Source of the DNA: Streptomyces sp. NRRL WC-3605
GTDB lineage: Bacteria; Actinomycetota; Actinomycetes; Streptomycetales; Streptomycetaceae
Direction of reading: 5' to 3'
Assembly: GCF_001509795.1 (NCBI RefSeq)
Contig: NZ_LLZN01000035.1
Span: forward strand, 68,466-132,465
Length of the DNA: 64,000 nt
The notes under the pieces are model-generated. The model was not told where the DNA came from. It worked only from the letters and a program-made list of their open reading frames with translations, and did not search any database. Of this stretch, positions 1-8,486 are shown piece by piece. How positions within the stretch are numbered: position 1 is the first letter of the stretch; each line of letters starts with the position of its first letter. The translations under genes were made by a program, and so were the position numbers.

Positions 1-1167
1 GAGCTGGCGCTGCCGGGACGCCTGGAGGAGATCCCCGAGGACCTCGGCTACGCGCTCATGGCGCTGCGCGACGCCTGCCGCACGGTCATCTCGGCGATCG
101 GCGCCACCCGTGACAAGTCCGTGCAGGACGAGGACGCGGTCCGCAAGCAGGCGCTGGCCTCGGTGGAGTCCGTGCACGACGTGGCGGAGCGGATCACGAA
201 CGGCTCCGAGTGGGACGTCGTCTGGTACGAGCGGCACGACCGGTTCGGCGCGTCCCTGCGGGTGGCCCCCATGTCGGTGTCGGGGCTGCTGCGCGAGAAG
301 CTCTTCACCGACCGCTCGGTCGTCCTGACGTCGGCGACACTGAAGCTGGGCGGGGACTTCAACGGCGTCGGCGCCTCCCTCGGACTGGCCCCCGAGGGCA
401 CCCAGGGCGACGACGTGCCGGAGTGGAAGGGCGTGGACGTCGGCTCCCCGTTCGACTACCGAAAGCAGGGCATCCTCTACGTCGCCAAGCATCTGGCGCG
501 CCCCGCGCGGGACGGCGACCGCGCGGACATGCTGGACGAGCTGACGGAGCTGATCCAGGCGGCCGGCGGCCGCACGCTGGGGCTGTTCTCCTCGATGCGG
601 GGCGCCCAGCTGGCCGCCGAGGAGCTGCGCTCGCGCATCCCGGAGTTCCCCATCCTCCTCCAGGGCGAGGAGACGCTCGGCGAGCTGATCAAGAACTTCG
701 CGGCCGACCCGAAGACCTGTCTGTTCGGCACGCTGTCGCTCTGGCAGGGCGTCGACGTCCCCGGCCCGAGCTGCCAGCTCGTCGTCATGGACAAGATCCC
801 GTTCCCACGGCCGGACGACCCGCTGATGAGCGCCCGCCAGAAGGCCGTGGAGGACGCCGGGGGCAACGGCTTCATGGCGGTCGCCGCCACCCATGCCGCG
901 CTGCTCATGGCGCAGGGTGCCGGCCGTCTCGTACGGGCCACCGGGGACCGCGGGGTCGTCGCGGTCCTGGACCCGAGGCTGGCGACCGCGCGCTATGGCA
1001 GCTATCTCAAGGCGTCCCTGCCCGACTTCTGGTACACGACGGACCGTAATCAGGTCCGCAGGTCGCTGTCGGCGATCGACGCGTCCGCGCGGCAGACGGA
1101 GGCGGCCGGGGAAGCCGGGGAGGCCGGGGCCGACGCGGGGGCGATGGAGGCCGACGCGACGGAGTGA
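1..1167 (+). CDS. DinG-family ATP-dependent DNA helicase, 3' part (5' end outside window)
   Basis: The frame is open from the first base, so only the C-terminal 388 residues are present; the ATP-binding motifs I and II lie upstream of the window. What remains is the second helicase lobe of the DinG/XPD (superfamily 2) type. A segment around LWQGVDVPGPSCQLVVMDKI (nt 739-798) is the typical motif V region and QGAGRLVRATGDRGVVAVLD (nt 913-972) is motif VI with its arginines. DinG-like enzymes unwind DNA with 5' overhangs during repair, and the convergent neighbour is lexA, but no SOS box can be assessed because the promoter is missing. The tail after about nt 1090 is a low-complexity Gly/Ala/Glu stretch. 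The family call is firm; the substrate is not known. Confidence 0.88.
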   Translation, partial: ELALPGRLEEIPEDLGYALMALRDACRTVISAIGATRDKSVQDEDAVRKQALASVESVHDVAERITNGSEWDVVWYERHDRFGASLRVAPMSVSGLLREKLFTDRSVVLTSATLKLGGDFNGVGASLGLAPEGTQGDDVPEWKGVDVGSPFDYRKQGILYVAKHLARPARDGDRADMLDELTELIQAAGGRTLGLFSSMRGAQLAAEELRSRIPEFPILLQGEETLGELIKNFAADPKTCLFGTLSLWQGVDVPGPSCQLVVMDKIPFPRPDDPLMSARQKAVEDAGGNGFMAVAATHAALLMAQGAGRLVRATGDRGVVAVLDPRLATARYGSYLKASLPDFWYTTDRNQVRRSLSAIDASARQTEAAGEAGEAGADAGAMEADATE

Positions 1168-1172
1168 TCCGC

Positions 1173-1230
1173 GCCGGGGCCCCAGAGAGCCGGGGCCCCC
1201 AGAGAGCCGGGGCCCAGAGAGCCGGGGTCC
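1173..1230. repeat. Short GC-rich tandem repeat after the helicase gene
   Basis: Four imperfect copies of a 15-17 bp unit, GCCGGGGCCCCAGAGA with small indels, start at 1173, 1189, 1206 and 1221. The array begins just after the helicase stop codon and ends before the terminator hairpin. It looks like replication slippage; no function is evident. Confidence 0.8.
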
Positions 1231-1253
1231 GGGTCCGGGGTCCGGACAGCACA

Positions 1254-1287
1254 GGGCCCCGGAACCGGCGCAGAGGTTCCGGGGCCC
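1254..1287. terminator. Bidirectional terminator between the helicase gene and lexA
   Basis: Perfect 13-bp arms GGGCCCCGGAACC (1254-1266) and GGTTCCGGGGCCC (1275-1287) flank an 8-nt loop. It sits between two convergent genes, so it can serve both. It has no U-tract, as is usual in Streptomyces. Confidence 0.8.
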
Positions 1288-1329
1288 GGTCAGGGGGGCC
1301 GCCGCTGTCGGCTGTGCCCGCCGCGGCCG

Positions 1330-2109
1330 TCACACGCGCCGCAGCACCGCCACCACCTTGCCCAGGATGGTCGCGTCGTCACCGGGGATCGGCTCGTACG
1401 CGGCGTTGTGCGGGAGAAGCCAGACGTGTCCGTCCTCGCGCTTGAAGCGCTTGACGGTGGCCTCGCCGTCCAGCATGGCGGCCACGATGTCGCCGTTCTC
1501 GGCGACCGGCTGGCGGCGGACCGTGACCCAGTCGCCGTCGCAGATCGCGGCCTCGATCATCGAGTCGCCGACGACCTTGAGGACGAACAGCTCGCCGTCG
1601 CCGACCAACTGCCGGGGGAGGGGGAAGACGTCCTCCACGGACTCCTCGGCGAGGATCGGGCCACCGGCGGCGATCCGCCCGACCAGGGGGACGTAGGAGG
1701 CGGCGGGCTTGCCGGCGGTGTCGGTGGGCTGCACCGAGGCGGCCTGGTCGGAGCCGCGGACCTCGTACGCGCGCGGGCGGTGCGGGTCGCGGCGGAGGAA
1801 GCCCTTGCGCTCGAGCGCCATCAGCTGGTGGGCGACCGAGGACGTGCTCGACAGGCCGACCGCCTGGCCGATCTCCCGCATCGATGGCGGGTAGCCCCGC
1901 CGCTGCACGGAATCCCTGATGACCTCGATCACTCGGCGCTGGCGGTCCGTGAGTCCCGAGCTGTCGGCCCGGATGCCTGGAGGTCGGCCCGGGAGCGAGC
2001 GCTTCTGCGCCTCGGGATTCACGGTTTCGTTCATCGCATGCACCGGCTCGAGTCGGCCCTGGGAGCGGTCCTGGGCAGTGATGGTGGCACTGTCTGCGGT
2101 GGTGGTCAC
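1330..2109 (-). CDS. lexA: LexA, SOS-response repressor
   Basis: Represses DNA-damage genes and self-cleaves when stimulated by RecA-ssDNA. The 259-aa product has an N-terminal winged helix-turn-helix (about residues 53-117) and a C-terminal S24 peptidase domain. The Ala148-Gly149 cleavage site (RIAAGGPI), nucleophile Ser183 (GDSM) and general base Lys220 (ATVKRF) are all visible. I chose the GTG start at 2109 because the longer frame to 2178 would overlap the SOS box at 2170-2183. The extended N-terminus rich in Thr/Ser is typical of Streptomyces LexA. It is divergent from nrdR, with about 590 bp between them, and convergent with the DinG-like helicase gene. Confidence 0.97.
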   Translation of the reverse strand: MTTTADSATITAQDRSQGRLEPVHAMNETVNPEAQKRSLPGRPPGIRADSSGLTDRQRRVIEVIRDSVQRRGYPPSMREIGQAVGLSSTSSVAHQLMALERKGFLRRDPHRPRAYEVRGSDQAASVQPTDTAGKPAASYVPLVGRIAAGGPILAEESVEDVFPLPRQLVGDGELFVLKVVGDSMIEAAICDGDWVTVRRQPVAENGDIVAAMLDGEATVKRFKREDGHVWLLPHNAAYEPIPGDDATILGKVVAVLRRV

Positions 2110-2169
2110 GTCGGCCCCTCTCGATGGTCTCCCTGCTGCACAACGGTAGTTGCTTTCGAAAGGTTGCGC

Positions 2170-2183
2170 CAAACACACGTTCG
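2170..2183 (-). promoter_or_regulatory. SOS box (LexA operator) of lexA
   Basis: Read on the minus strand this is CGAACGTGTGTTTG, matching the actinobacterial SOS consensus CGAAC-N4-GTTYG. It lies about 60 bp upstream of the lexA start and predicts negative autoregulation. Confidence 0.85.
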
Positions 2184-2540
2184 AGTGAAAAATCGCGGAT
2201 CGTCTTACGTGATCACAACGTGGGGTGTATGGCAGGCAACTTTTCCCGGCGGGCGAAGGGGCCCCTTGTTGTACTCTTCACCGCCGGGGCCACGGCCTCG
2301 TAGGTGGTTGCCCCAGTCTGCCATCCGGGACCGTCCGTCTCGTGGATCGACTCCCATCTGCGCGGGAGTCCCACCTCCCCTCCGTGCGGCGCTCACGCTA
2401 TCTCCGTATGTCCCGGGGCGATACGGCCGTGCACCCGAAGGTGCGGCGTGAAGACCCCGCGCAGGGGCATACGGCATGAGCCGTGACCCCCTCGCGCGCC
2501 CGCGTCCGGCACGACACGCGCTACGGCGCGGATGTATGGC
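2184..2540. other. Intergenic region between lexA and nrdR without a convincing gene
   Basis: The open frames crossing this stretch have no family resemblance and poor ribosome-binding sites. It presumably holds the lexA promoter and sequence upstream of the nrdR promoter; I see no RNA gene. Confidence 0.5.
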
Positions 2541-2592
2541 CCAACCCCCACATCTAGTGGTTGGATTGCGGCAGCGACCCAGAAGTTGTGGC
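2541..2592 (+). promoter_or_regulatory. Candidate NrdR boxes upstream of nrdRJ
   Basis: A palindrome centred near 2553 (core CCCACATCTAGTGG inside CCAAC...GTTGG arms) resembles the NrdR-box core. A weaker second copy, ACCCAGAAGTTGTGG (2577-2591), is centred 31 bp downstream, which is the spacing typical of paired NrdR boxes. A -10-like TATGCT lies at 2624-2629. NrdR would thus repress its own operon. The second box is degenerate, so the pair is a candidate only. Confidence 0.6.
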
Positions 2593-2699
2593 GACCCCGG
2601 TCTTCGGACGCTCGGAGATCGCCTATGCTGGGGGCTGCTTCGCGGGGCTCATGTGGCCCGGCGAGGCTGTTGAGTCTGCTGTGAGGAGGGTTCGGAGTC

Positions 2700-3266
2700 A
2701 TGCACTGCCCCTTCTGCAGGCACCCCGACAGCCGCGTGGTCGACAGCCGTACCACCGACGACGGCACGTCGATCCGCAGGCGCCGTCAGTGTCCCGACTG
2801 CTCCCGTCGTTTCACGACCGTGGAGACGTGCTCACTGATGGTGATCAAGCGGTCCGGAGTCACCGAACCGTTCAGCCGTACCAAGGTCATCAACGGTGTG
2901 CGCAAGGCATGCCAGGGACGGCCTGTCACCGAGGACGCCCTCGCCCAGCTCGGCCAGCGGGTCGAGGAGGCGGTGCGGGCCACCGGGAGCGCCGAGCTGA
3001 CCACCCACGACGTGGGCCTGGCCATACTCGGCCCGCTGCAGGAGCTCGACCTCGTCGCCTATCTGCGGTTCGCCTCCGTCTACCGGGCGTTCGACTCGCT
3101 CGAGGACTTCGAGGCCGCGATCGCGGAACTGAGGGAGACGACCGGGCGCGACGCCACGGACGACAACGGCGCCGGCGAGGCGCGCGCGGACACGGGGGGC
3201 CAGGAGGACGACGGCGGGACCGCGGGGGCCGTACCGGTTCCCGTGCCCGCCGAGGCCGCCGACTGA
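2700..3266 (+). CDS. nrdR: NrdR, ribonucleotide reductase repressor
   Basis: Nucleotide-sensing repressor of ribonucleotide reductase genes. The 188-aa product starts with a zinc ribbon (Cys3, Cys6, Cys31, Cys34: CPFC and CPDC) followed by an ATP-cone domain at about residues 46-136, in the usual order. Typical NrdR is about 150-170 aa; the extra C-terminal tail (from about residue 150) is acidic and Ala/Gly-rich and probably disordered. A strong GAGGAGGG ribosome-binding site precedes the ATG. The gene lies 163 bp upstream of the class II reductase gene nrdJ on the same strand, the standard Streptomyces nrdRJ arrangement, with candidate NrdR boxes upstream. Confidence 0.96.
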   Translation: MHCPFCRHPDSRVVDSRTTDDGTSIRRRRQCPDCSRRFTTVETCSLMVIKRSGVTEPFSRTKVINGVRKACQGRPVTEDALAQLGQRVEEAVRATGSAELTTHDVGLAILGPLQELDLVAYLRFASVYRAFDSLEDFEAAIAELRETTGRDATDDNGAGEARADTGGQEDDGGTAGAVPVPVPAEAAD

Positions 3267-3429
3267 GGGCCGGCCGGACCGGCGTCGAGAGACCGGATCC
3301 GGCCGGGGAGGCGGCGAAGAAAGACGTGCTGCGGGCGGCGATCAGAGGGTGCCCGCAGCGAGGACAGAACACGTGCCACGGGGAACATCGGGGCACTTCA
3401 GGGCGTTTTCGCCCGTACAGGGAGGCGGC

Positions 3430-6330
3430 ATGACAGAGACGGCGAGCGGTCCGGCACGGAGTTCCCGTGCCAAGGGCGGCAAGACGGCCAAGGGACTGCG
3501 CATCGAGCGCATCCACACCACCCCCGGCGTACACCCGTACGACGAGGTGGCCTGGGAGCGCCGTGACGTCGTCATGACCAACTGGCGCGACGGCTCGGTC
3601 AACTTCGAGCAGCGCGGCGTCGAGTTCCCCGACTTCTGGTCGGTGAACGCGGTCAACATCGTCACCAGCAAGTACTTCCGGGGCGCCGTCGGCACCCCGC
3701 AGCGCGAGGTGAGCCTGAAGCAGCTCATCGACCGCATCGTGAAGACGTACCGGAAGGCCGGCGAGGACCACAGGTACTTCGCGTCGCCCGCCGACGCCGA
3801 GATCTTCGAGCACGAGCTCGCCTACGCCCTGCTCCACCAGATCTTCAGCTTCAACAGCCCCGTGTGGTTCAACGTGGGCACGCCGCAGCCCCAGCAGGTC
3901 TCCGCCTGCTTCATCCTGTCCGTCGACGACTCCATGGAGTCGATCCTCGACTGGTACAAGGAAGAGGGCATGATCTTCAAAGGCGGCTCCGGCGCCGGCC
4001 TGAACCTCTCCCGCATCCGCTCCTCCAAGGAGCTGCTGTCCTCCGGCGGCAACGCCTCGGGTCCGGTCTCCTTCATGCGCGGTGCCGACGCCTCCGCGGG
4101 CACCATCAAGTCGGGCGGCGCCACCCGCCGCGCCGCCAAGATGGTCATCCTCGACGTCGACCACCCCGACATCGAGGACTTCATCGAGACCAAGGTGAAG
4201 GAGGAGGAGAAGATCCGCGCCCTGCGCGACGCGGGCTTCGACATGGACCTGGGCGGCGACGACATCACGTCCGTCCAGTACCAGAACGCCAACAACTCGG
4301 TCCGCGTGAACGACGAGTTCATGAAGGCGGTCGAGCAGGGCGGGAAGTTCGGCCTGCGCGCCCGGATGACGGGCGAGGTCATCGAGGAGGTCGACGCCAA
4401 GTCGCTCTTCCGCAAGATGGCCGAGGCCGCCTGGGCCTGCGCCGACCCCGGCATCCAGTACGACGACACGATCAACCACTGGCACACGTGCCCGGAGTCC
4501 GGCCGGATCAACGGCTCGAACCCGTGCAGCGAGTACATGCACCTGGACAACACGTCCTGCAACCTCGCCTCGCTGAACCTGATGAAGTTCCTCAAGGACG
4601 ACGGCAAGGGCCACCAGTCCTTCGAGATCGAGCGCTTCGCCAAGGTCGTCGAGCTCGTCATCACCGCGATGGACATCTCCATCTGCTTCGCGGACTTCCC
4701 GACGCAGAAGATCGGTGAGAACACGCGCGCGTTCCGCCAGCTCGGCATCGGCTACGCCAACCTCGGCGCCCTGCTGATGGCGACCGGCCACGCCTACGAC
4801 TCCGACGGCGGCCGCGCCCTCGCCGGTGCCATCACCTCCCTGATGACCGGCACCTCGTACAAGCGCTCCGCCGAGCTCGCCGCGGTCGTCGGCCCGTACG
4901 ACGGCTACGCCCGCAACGCCCAGCCGCACCTGCGCGTCATGAAGCAGCACGCCGACGCCAACACCGCGGCCGTCCGCATGGACGACCTGGACACGCCGAT
5001 CTGGGCCGCCGCCACGGAGGCCTGGCAGGACGTGCAGCGCCTCGGCGAGAAGAACGGCTTCCGCAACGCGCAGGCGTCCGTCATCGCCCCGACCGGCACC
5101 ATCGGTCTCGCGATGTCCTGCGACACCACCGGTCTTGAGCCCGACCTCGCGCTGGTCAAGTTCAAGAAGCTGGTCGGCGGCGGCTCGATGCAGATCGTCA
5201 ACGGCACCGTCCCGCAGGCCCTGCGCCGCCTGGGCTACCAGGAGGAGCAGATCGAGGCGATCGTCGCCCACATCGCCGAGCACGGCAACGTGATCGACGC
5301 CCCCGGCCTCAAGCACGAGCACTACGAGGTGTTCGACTGCGCCATGGGCGAGCGTTCCATCTCCGCGATGGGCCACGTCCGCATGATGGCCGCGATCCAG
5401 CCCTGGATCTCCGGCGCCCTCTCCAAGACCGTCAACCTGCCGGAGACGGCGACGGTCGAGGACGTCGAGGAGGTCTACTTCGAGGCCTGGAAGATGGGCG
5501 TCAAGGCGCTCGCCATCTACCGCGACAACTGCAAGGTCGGCCAGCCCCTCTCCGCGAAGACCAAGGAGAAGGAGAAGACCGAGATCACGGAGAAGGCCGA
5601 GGCCACCATCCGTGAGACGGTCGAGAAGGTCGTCGAGTACCGCCCGGTCCGCAAGCGCCTGCCCAAGGGCCGTCCCGGGATCACGACGTCCTTCACCGTC
5701 GGCGGCGCCGAGGGCTACATGACCGCCAACTCCTACCCGGACGACGGTCTCGGCGAGGTCTTCCTGAAGATGTCCAAGCAGGGCTCGACCCTCGCCGGCA
5801 TGATGGACGCCTTCTCCATCGCGGTCTCCGTCGGCCTCCAGTACGGCGTGCCGCTGGAGACGTACGTCTCGAAGTTCACCAACATGCGCTTCGAGCCGGC
5901 CGGTATGACGGACGACCCGGACGTGCGGATGGCGCAGTCGATCGTCGACTACATCTTCCGCCGCCTGGCGCTGGACTTCCTGCCCTTCGAGACGCGCTCC
6001 GCGCTCGGCATCCACTCCGCCGAGGAGCGTCAGCGTCACCTGGAGACCGGCTCGTACGAGCAGGCCATCGACGACGACGAGGTCGACGTCGAGGGGCTGG
6101 CCCAGTCGGCGCCGCGCGCCCAGGAGCTGAAGGCCGTGGCCACGCCGAAGGCCGAGGTCGAGGCGGCCAAGCCCGCCCCGAAGCAGGCTCACACCAGCGC
6201 CGAGCTGGTGGAGATGCAGCTGGGCATCCAGGCCGACGCCCCGCTGTGCTTCTCCTGCGGCACGAAGATGCAGCGGGCCGGTTCCTGCTACATCTGCGAG
6301 GGCTGCGGCTCGACCAGCGGTTGCAGCTGA
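3430..6330 (+). CDS. nrdJ: Class II (vitamin B12-dependent) ribonucleotide reductase
   Basis: Reduces ribonucleotides to deoxyribonucleotides in the cytoplasm using adenosylcobalamin, so it works with or without oxygen. The 966-aa product shows NrdJ hallmarks: the SGGNASGPVSFMRGAD region, the NGSNPCSEYMHLDNTSCNLA segment spanning about nt 4510-4569 with the active-site Cys, and an APTGTIGLAMSCDTTGLEP region. Near the end a zinc-ribbon-like cysteine cluster (CFSCGTKM, CYICEGCG) should act in C-terminal disulfide exchange. The ATG at 3430 follows a GGGAGGCGG ribosome-binding site; the frame extends back to 3349 but without that signal. A strong hairpin terminator follows. Confidence 0.97.
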   Translation: MTETASGPARSSRAKGGKTAKGLRIERIHTTPGVHPYDEVAWERRDVVMTNWRDGSVNFEQRGVEFPDFWSVNAVNIVTSKYFRGAVGTPQREVSLKQLIDRIVKTYRKAGEDHRYFASPADAEIFEHELAYALLHQIFSFNSPVWFNVGTPQPQQVSACFILSVDDSMESILDWYKEEGMIFKGGSGAGLNLSRIRSSKELLSSGGNASGPVSFMRGADASAGTIKSGGATRRAAKMVILDVDHPDIEDFIETKVKEEEKIRALRDAGFDMDLGGDDITSVQYQNANNSVRVNDEFMKAVEQGGKFGLRARMTGEVIEEVDAKSLFRKMAEAAWACADPGIQYDDTINHWHTCPESGRINGSNPCSEYMHLDNTSCNLASLNLMKFLKDDGKGHQSFEIERFAKVVELVITAMDISICFADFPTQKIGENTRAFRQLGIGYANLGALLMATGHAYDSDGGRALAGAITSLMTGTSYKRSAELAAVVGPYDGYARNAQPHLRVMKQHADANTAAVRMDDLDTPIWAAATEAWQDVQRLGEKNGFRNAQASVIAPTGTIGLAMSCDTTGLEPDLALVKFKKLVGGGSMQIVNGTVPQALRRLGYQEEQIEAIVAHIAEHGNVIDAPGLKHEHYEVFDCAMGERSISAMGHVRMMAAIQPWISGALSKTVNLPETATVEDVEEVYFEAWKMGVKALAIYRDNCKVGQPLSAKTKEKEKTEITEKAEATIRETVEKVVEYRPVRKRLPKGRPGITTSFTVGGAEGYMTANSYPDDGLGEVFLKMSKQGSTLAGMMDAFSIAVSVGLQYGVPLETYVSKFTNMRFEPAGMTDDPDVRMAQSIVDYIFRRLALDFLPFETRSALGIHSAEERQRHLETGSYEQAIDDDEVDVEGLAQSAPRAQELKAVATPKAEVEAAKPAPKQAHTSAELVEMQLGIQADAPLCFSCGTKMQRAGSCYICEGCGSTSGCS

Positions 6331-6352
6331 CCCGCTGACGAGTGACGCGTGA

Positions 6353-6387
6353 GAGAGGGGCGCCGGCACGATGCCGGCGCCCCTCTC
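6353..6387. terminator. Terminator after nrdJ, shared with the convergent TerD gene
   Basis: Perfect 16-bp arms (6353-6368 and 6372-6387, beginning GAGAGGGGCGCC) enclose a CGA loop. It sits in the 79-bp gap between convergent stop codons and should stop transcription from both sides. Confidence 0.9.
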
Positions 6388-6409
6388 CCGTGTCCGTCCG
6401 CCGCCCGCC

Positions 6410-6940
6410 TCAGGCGCGGCGGTGCCCCATCGTCTGGGCGAAGGTCGCCGGGTCGTCCTCGAAGCCGTGCACGCCGGGACGGAAGTCCCACGTCGTCGAG
6501 CCCTCACGGACGAACTCCGCGACCGTCGCCGCCGTCGCGCCGAGGGCCCCGCCGAAGTCGTCCTCGGCCAGGACCGTGTAGCCCTCGCGGATGCGCAGGG
6601 CCGGCTTGACGACACTCACGAAGGTCCGCTGCGCCGGGTGCTGCTGGATGATCACGCCGACCACCACGCGCGCGTACCGGGCGTCGAGCCGGTCGAGCTC
6701 CACGGTCAGCACCTCGTCCCAGCCGAAGCCCTGGCCGTCCTTGCTGTCGCGGTTCAGATGGATCGTGCCGTCGGGGGAGCGGCTGTCGAAGTGGACCACG
6801 TACGCGGGATCGCCGTAGGGATCGCTCGCCGGGTAGGTGGCGGCCACTATGTCCAGGTCGGTGGGCGGCTGCCCGGCCGGACTCGGATCCCATTTGACCG
6901 AGATCTCGACCTTCCGGAAGCTCTTGCTGATGGCGTTCAC
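6410..6940 (-). CDS. TerD-family tellurium-resistance/stress protein
   Basis: A 176-aa cytoplasmic protein of the TerD (calcium-binding stress protein) family. It contains the family-typical stretches DLDIVAATYP, FGWDEVLTVELDRLD and VVVGVIIQQHP, and ends with the GYTVLAEDDFGGAL-type C-terminal part. TerD domains bind calcium through conserved acidic residues and are linked to tellurite, phage and stress tolerance, but the molecular role is unsettled. The GTG start at 6940 was chosen for its GGAAGGGGAAACC ribosome-binding site; the frame continues upstream to 7042 but that part is not family-like. It stands alone, convergent with nrdJ. Streptomyces genomes carry many TerD paralogues, so no gene letter is given. 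Confidence 0.85.
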   Translation of the reverse strand: MNAISKSFRKVEISVKWDPSPAGQPPTDLDIVAATYPASDPYGDPAYVVHFDSRSPDGTIHLNRDSKDGQGFGWDEVLTVELDRLDARYARVVVGVIIQQHPAQRTFVSVVKPALRIREGYTVLAEDDFGGALGATAATVAEFVREGSTTWDFRPGVHGFEDDPATFAQTMGHRRA

Positions 6941-7095
6941 CAGGTTTCCCCTTCCCCGTACCGCGAATGCGTCGACCCGAACTGCCCTGCGGACACGGCC
7001 GGTTGTCCATCCTGCCACGCGAAGCGGAGCCAGTGCCGCCAAGCACTCCCGCCGACCGTGACCGGCGCCACGTCCCCTGGCCTTACGATGGCGCG

Positions 7096-7701
7096 GTGCT
7101 GGTCAAGTGGATTCGCTGCACCGTGGTGGACCGCCGCGGTTTCGAGCGGGGGCAGCGGAAATGGGCGGGGCTTCCGGGGGAGCCGGGGTTCAGGGGGCAG
7201 GGCGGTGGGTGGAGCCGGGGGCGGCAGGGAGTGGCGCACGTCTTCTCGTTCTGGGAGAGCCGTTCCTTCTACGACTCCTTCATGGCCCGGTCCCACGACC
7301 GGCTGGCCGCGACCCAGTCGGGCACCTTCAAGGACGCGCAGGTCAAGCTCTTCGACTACCGCTTCGACGTGAAGACCGGCTTCGAGCCGCGCTTCACCGA
7401 CGCGGACCTCGTCCGGGTGGCGCACTGCCGGGTCCACGAGGAACGGGCCGAGCACTTCATGCTCATGCAGGAGAAGGTCTGGAACCCCGCGATGGCGGGC
7501 TCGCCGGGCATGATCCGCGGGCTGTTCGGGGAGGCGCCGGGACCGGAGTTCCTCGTGCTGTCCATGTGGCGGTCGGCGGCCGAGCACGGAAAGTACCGCA
7601 CCGAACGGGTGGAGCGGCTGGCCCTGCGGGCCCAGACGGAGGCCGACGTGGCCGCCCTCACCGGTGACATCGTGGAACTGGAACCCACCTGGACGGTCTG
7701 A
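7096..7701 (+). CDS. YdbC/DUF4937-type protein, antibiotic-monooxygenase-like fold
   Basis: A 201-aa protein that I place in the YdbC/DUF4937 family, with two ferredoxin-like (ABM-type) halves. Signs are repeated strand-helix patterns with aromatic segments: HVFSFWESRSFYDSFM, and later LVLSMWRSAAEHGKYRTERV. Its substrate is unknown. The GTG at 7096 is preferred because a -10-like TACGAT (7085-7090) lies only 5 nt upstream, implying a leaderless mRNA; there is no Shine-Dalgarno sequence. The longer frame to 6967 overlaps the divergent terD promoter. It is transcribed away from terD, and the next gene starts 113 bp downstream with its own promoter. Confidence 0.7.
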   Translation: MLVKWIRCTVVDRRGFERGQRKWAGLPGEPGFRGQGGGWSRGRQGVAHVFSFWESRSFYDSFMARSHDRLAATQSGTFKDAQVKLFDYRFDVKTGFEPRFTDADLVRVAHCRVHEERAEHFMLMQEKVWNPAMAGSPGMIRGLFGEAPGPEFLVLSMWRSAAEHGKYRTERVERLALRAQTEADVAALTGDIVELEPTWTV

Positions 7702-7814
7702 CGGCACCCCGCCCACGCGTTCCCACGCGACCGTGGGGCGGGAAATGTGTGACCTACGCCGTATGGAGCCCTCAGGAGTGCTCGATCAGCCGTCAGCCGA
7801 TCTAGGGTTTTGGC

Positions 7815-8474
7815 ATGGTACGACCACGGCGCATCGTCCTTGTCCGGCACGGCGAGTCAACCGGCAATGTTGATGACACCGTGTACCAGCGTGAACCCGA
7901 CCACGCTCTCGCCCTGACCGAGCGGGGGTGGCAGCAGGCGGAGGAGACCGGCAAACGGCTCCGCGAGGTCTTCGGCCGCGAACGCGTCAGCGTGTACGTC
8001 TCCCCCTACCGGCGCACGCACGAGACGCTGCGTGCCTTCCACCTCGACCCCGGCCTCATACGCGTCCGCGAGGAGCCCCGCCTGCGGGAACAGGACTGGG
8101 GGAACTGGCAGGACTGCGACGACGTCCGCCTCCAGAAGGCGTACCGGGACGCCTACGGCCACTTCTTCTACCGCTTCGCGCAGGGCGAGTCCGGCGCCGA
8201 CGTCTACGACCGGGTCGGCGGCTTCCTGGAGAGTCTCTTCCGCAGCTTCGAGGCCCCCGACCATCCGCCGAACGTGCTGCTCGTGACCCATGGGCTGGCC
8301 ATGCGCCTCTTCTGCATGCGCTGGTTCCACTGGACGGTCGCGGAATTCGAATCCCTGTCCAATCCGGGGAACGCGGAGATGCGGATGCTCGTTCTCGGGG
8401 ACGACGGCAAGTACACCTTGGACAGGCCGTTCGACCGCTGGCGTGACCCGGAGCCGTACGGGATCACCGGATAG
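7815..8474 (+). CDS. Histidine phosphatase (phosphoglycerate mutase-like) family protein
   Basis: A 219-aa enzyme of the histidine phosphatase superfamily. The RHG signature (VRHGEST, Arg11-His12-Gly13) supplies the phospho-accepting histidine, and VTHGLAMR supplies the second catalytic histidine. Family members remove phosphate from sugars, nucleotides or proteins; the substrate here cannot be read. A -10-like TAGGGT (7803-7808) lies 6 nt before the ATG with no ribosome-binding site, so the mRNA is probably leaderless. The ADP-ribosylglycohydrolase gene starts 12 bp after its stop, suggesting co-transcription and possibly a role in nucleotide or ADP-ribose turnover, which is inference. Confidence 0.88.
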   Translation: MVRPRRIVLVRHGESTGNVDDTVYQREPDHALALTERGWQQAEETGKRLREVFGRERVSVYVSPYRRTHETLRAFHLDPGLIRVREEPRLREQDWGNWQDCDDVRLQKAYRDAYGHFFYRFAQGESGADVYDRVGGFLESLFRSFEAPDHPPNVLLVTHGLAMRLFCMRWFHWTVAEFESLSNPGNAEMRMLVLGDDGKYTLDRPFDRWRDPEPYGITG

Positions 8475-8486
8475 AGTGGCAGGGCG

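Noticed and set aside
2926..6615. A very long minus-strand open frame opposite nrdR-nrdJ
   Set aside because: It is the shadow of a high-GC gene: the codon-position bias belongs to the plus-strand genes, and the predicted protein is low-complexity.
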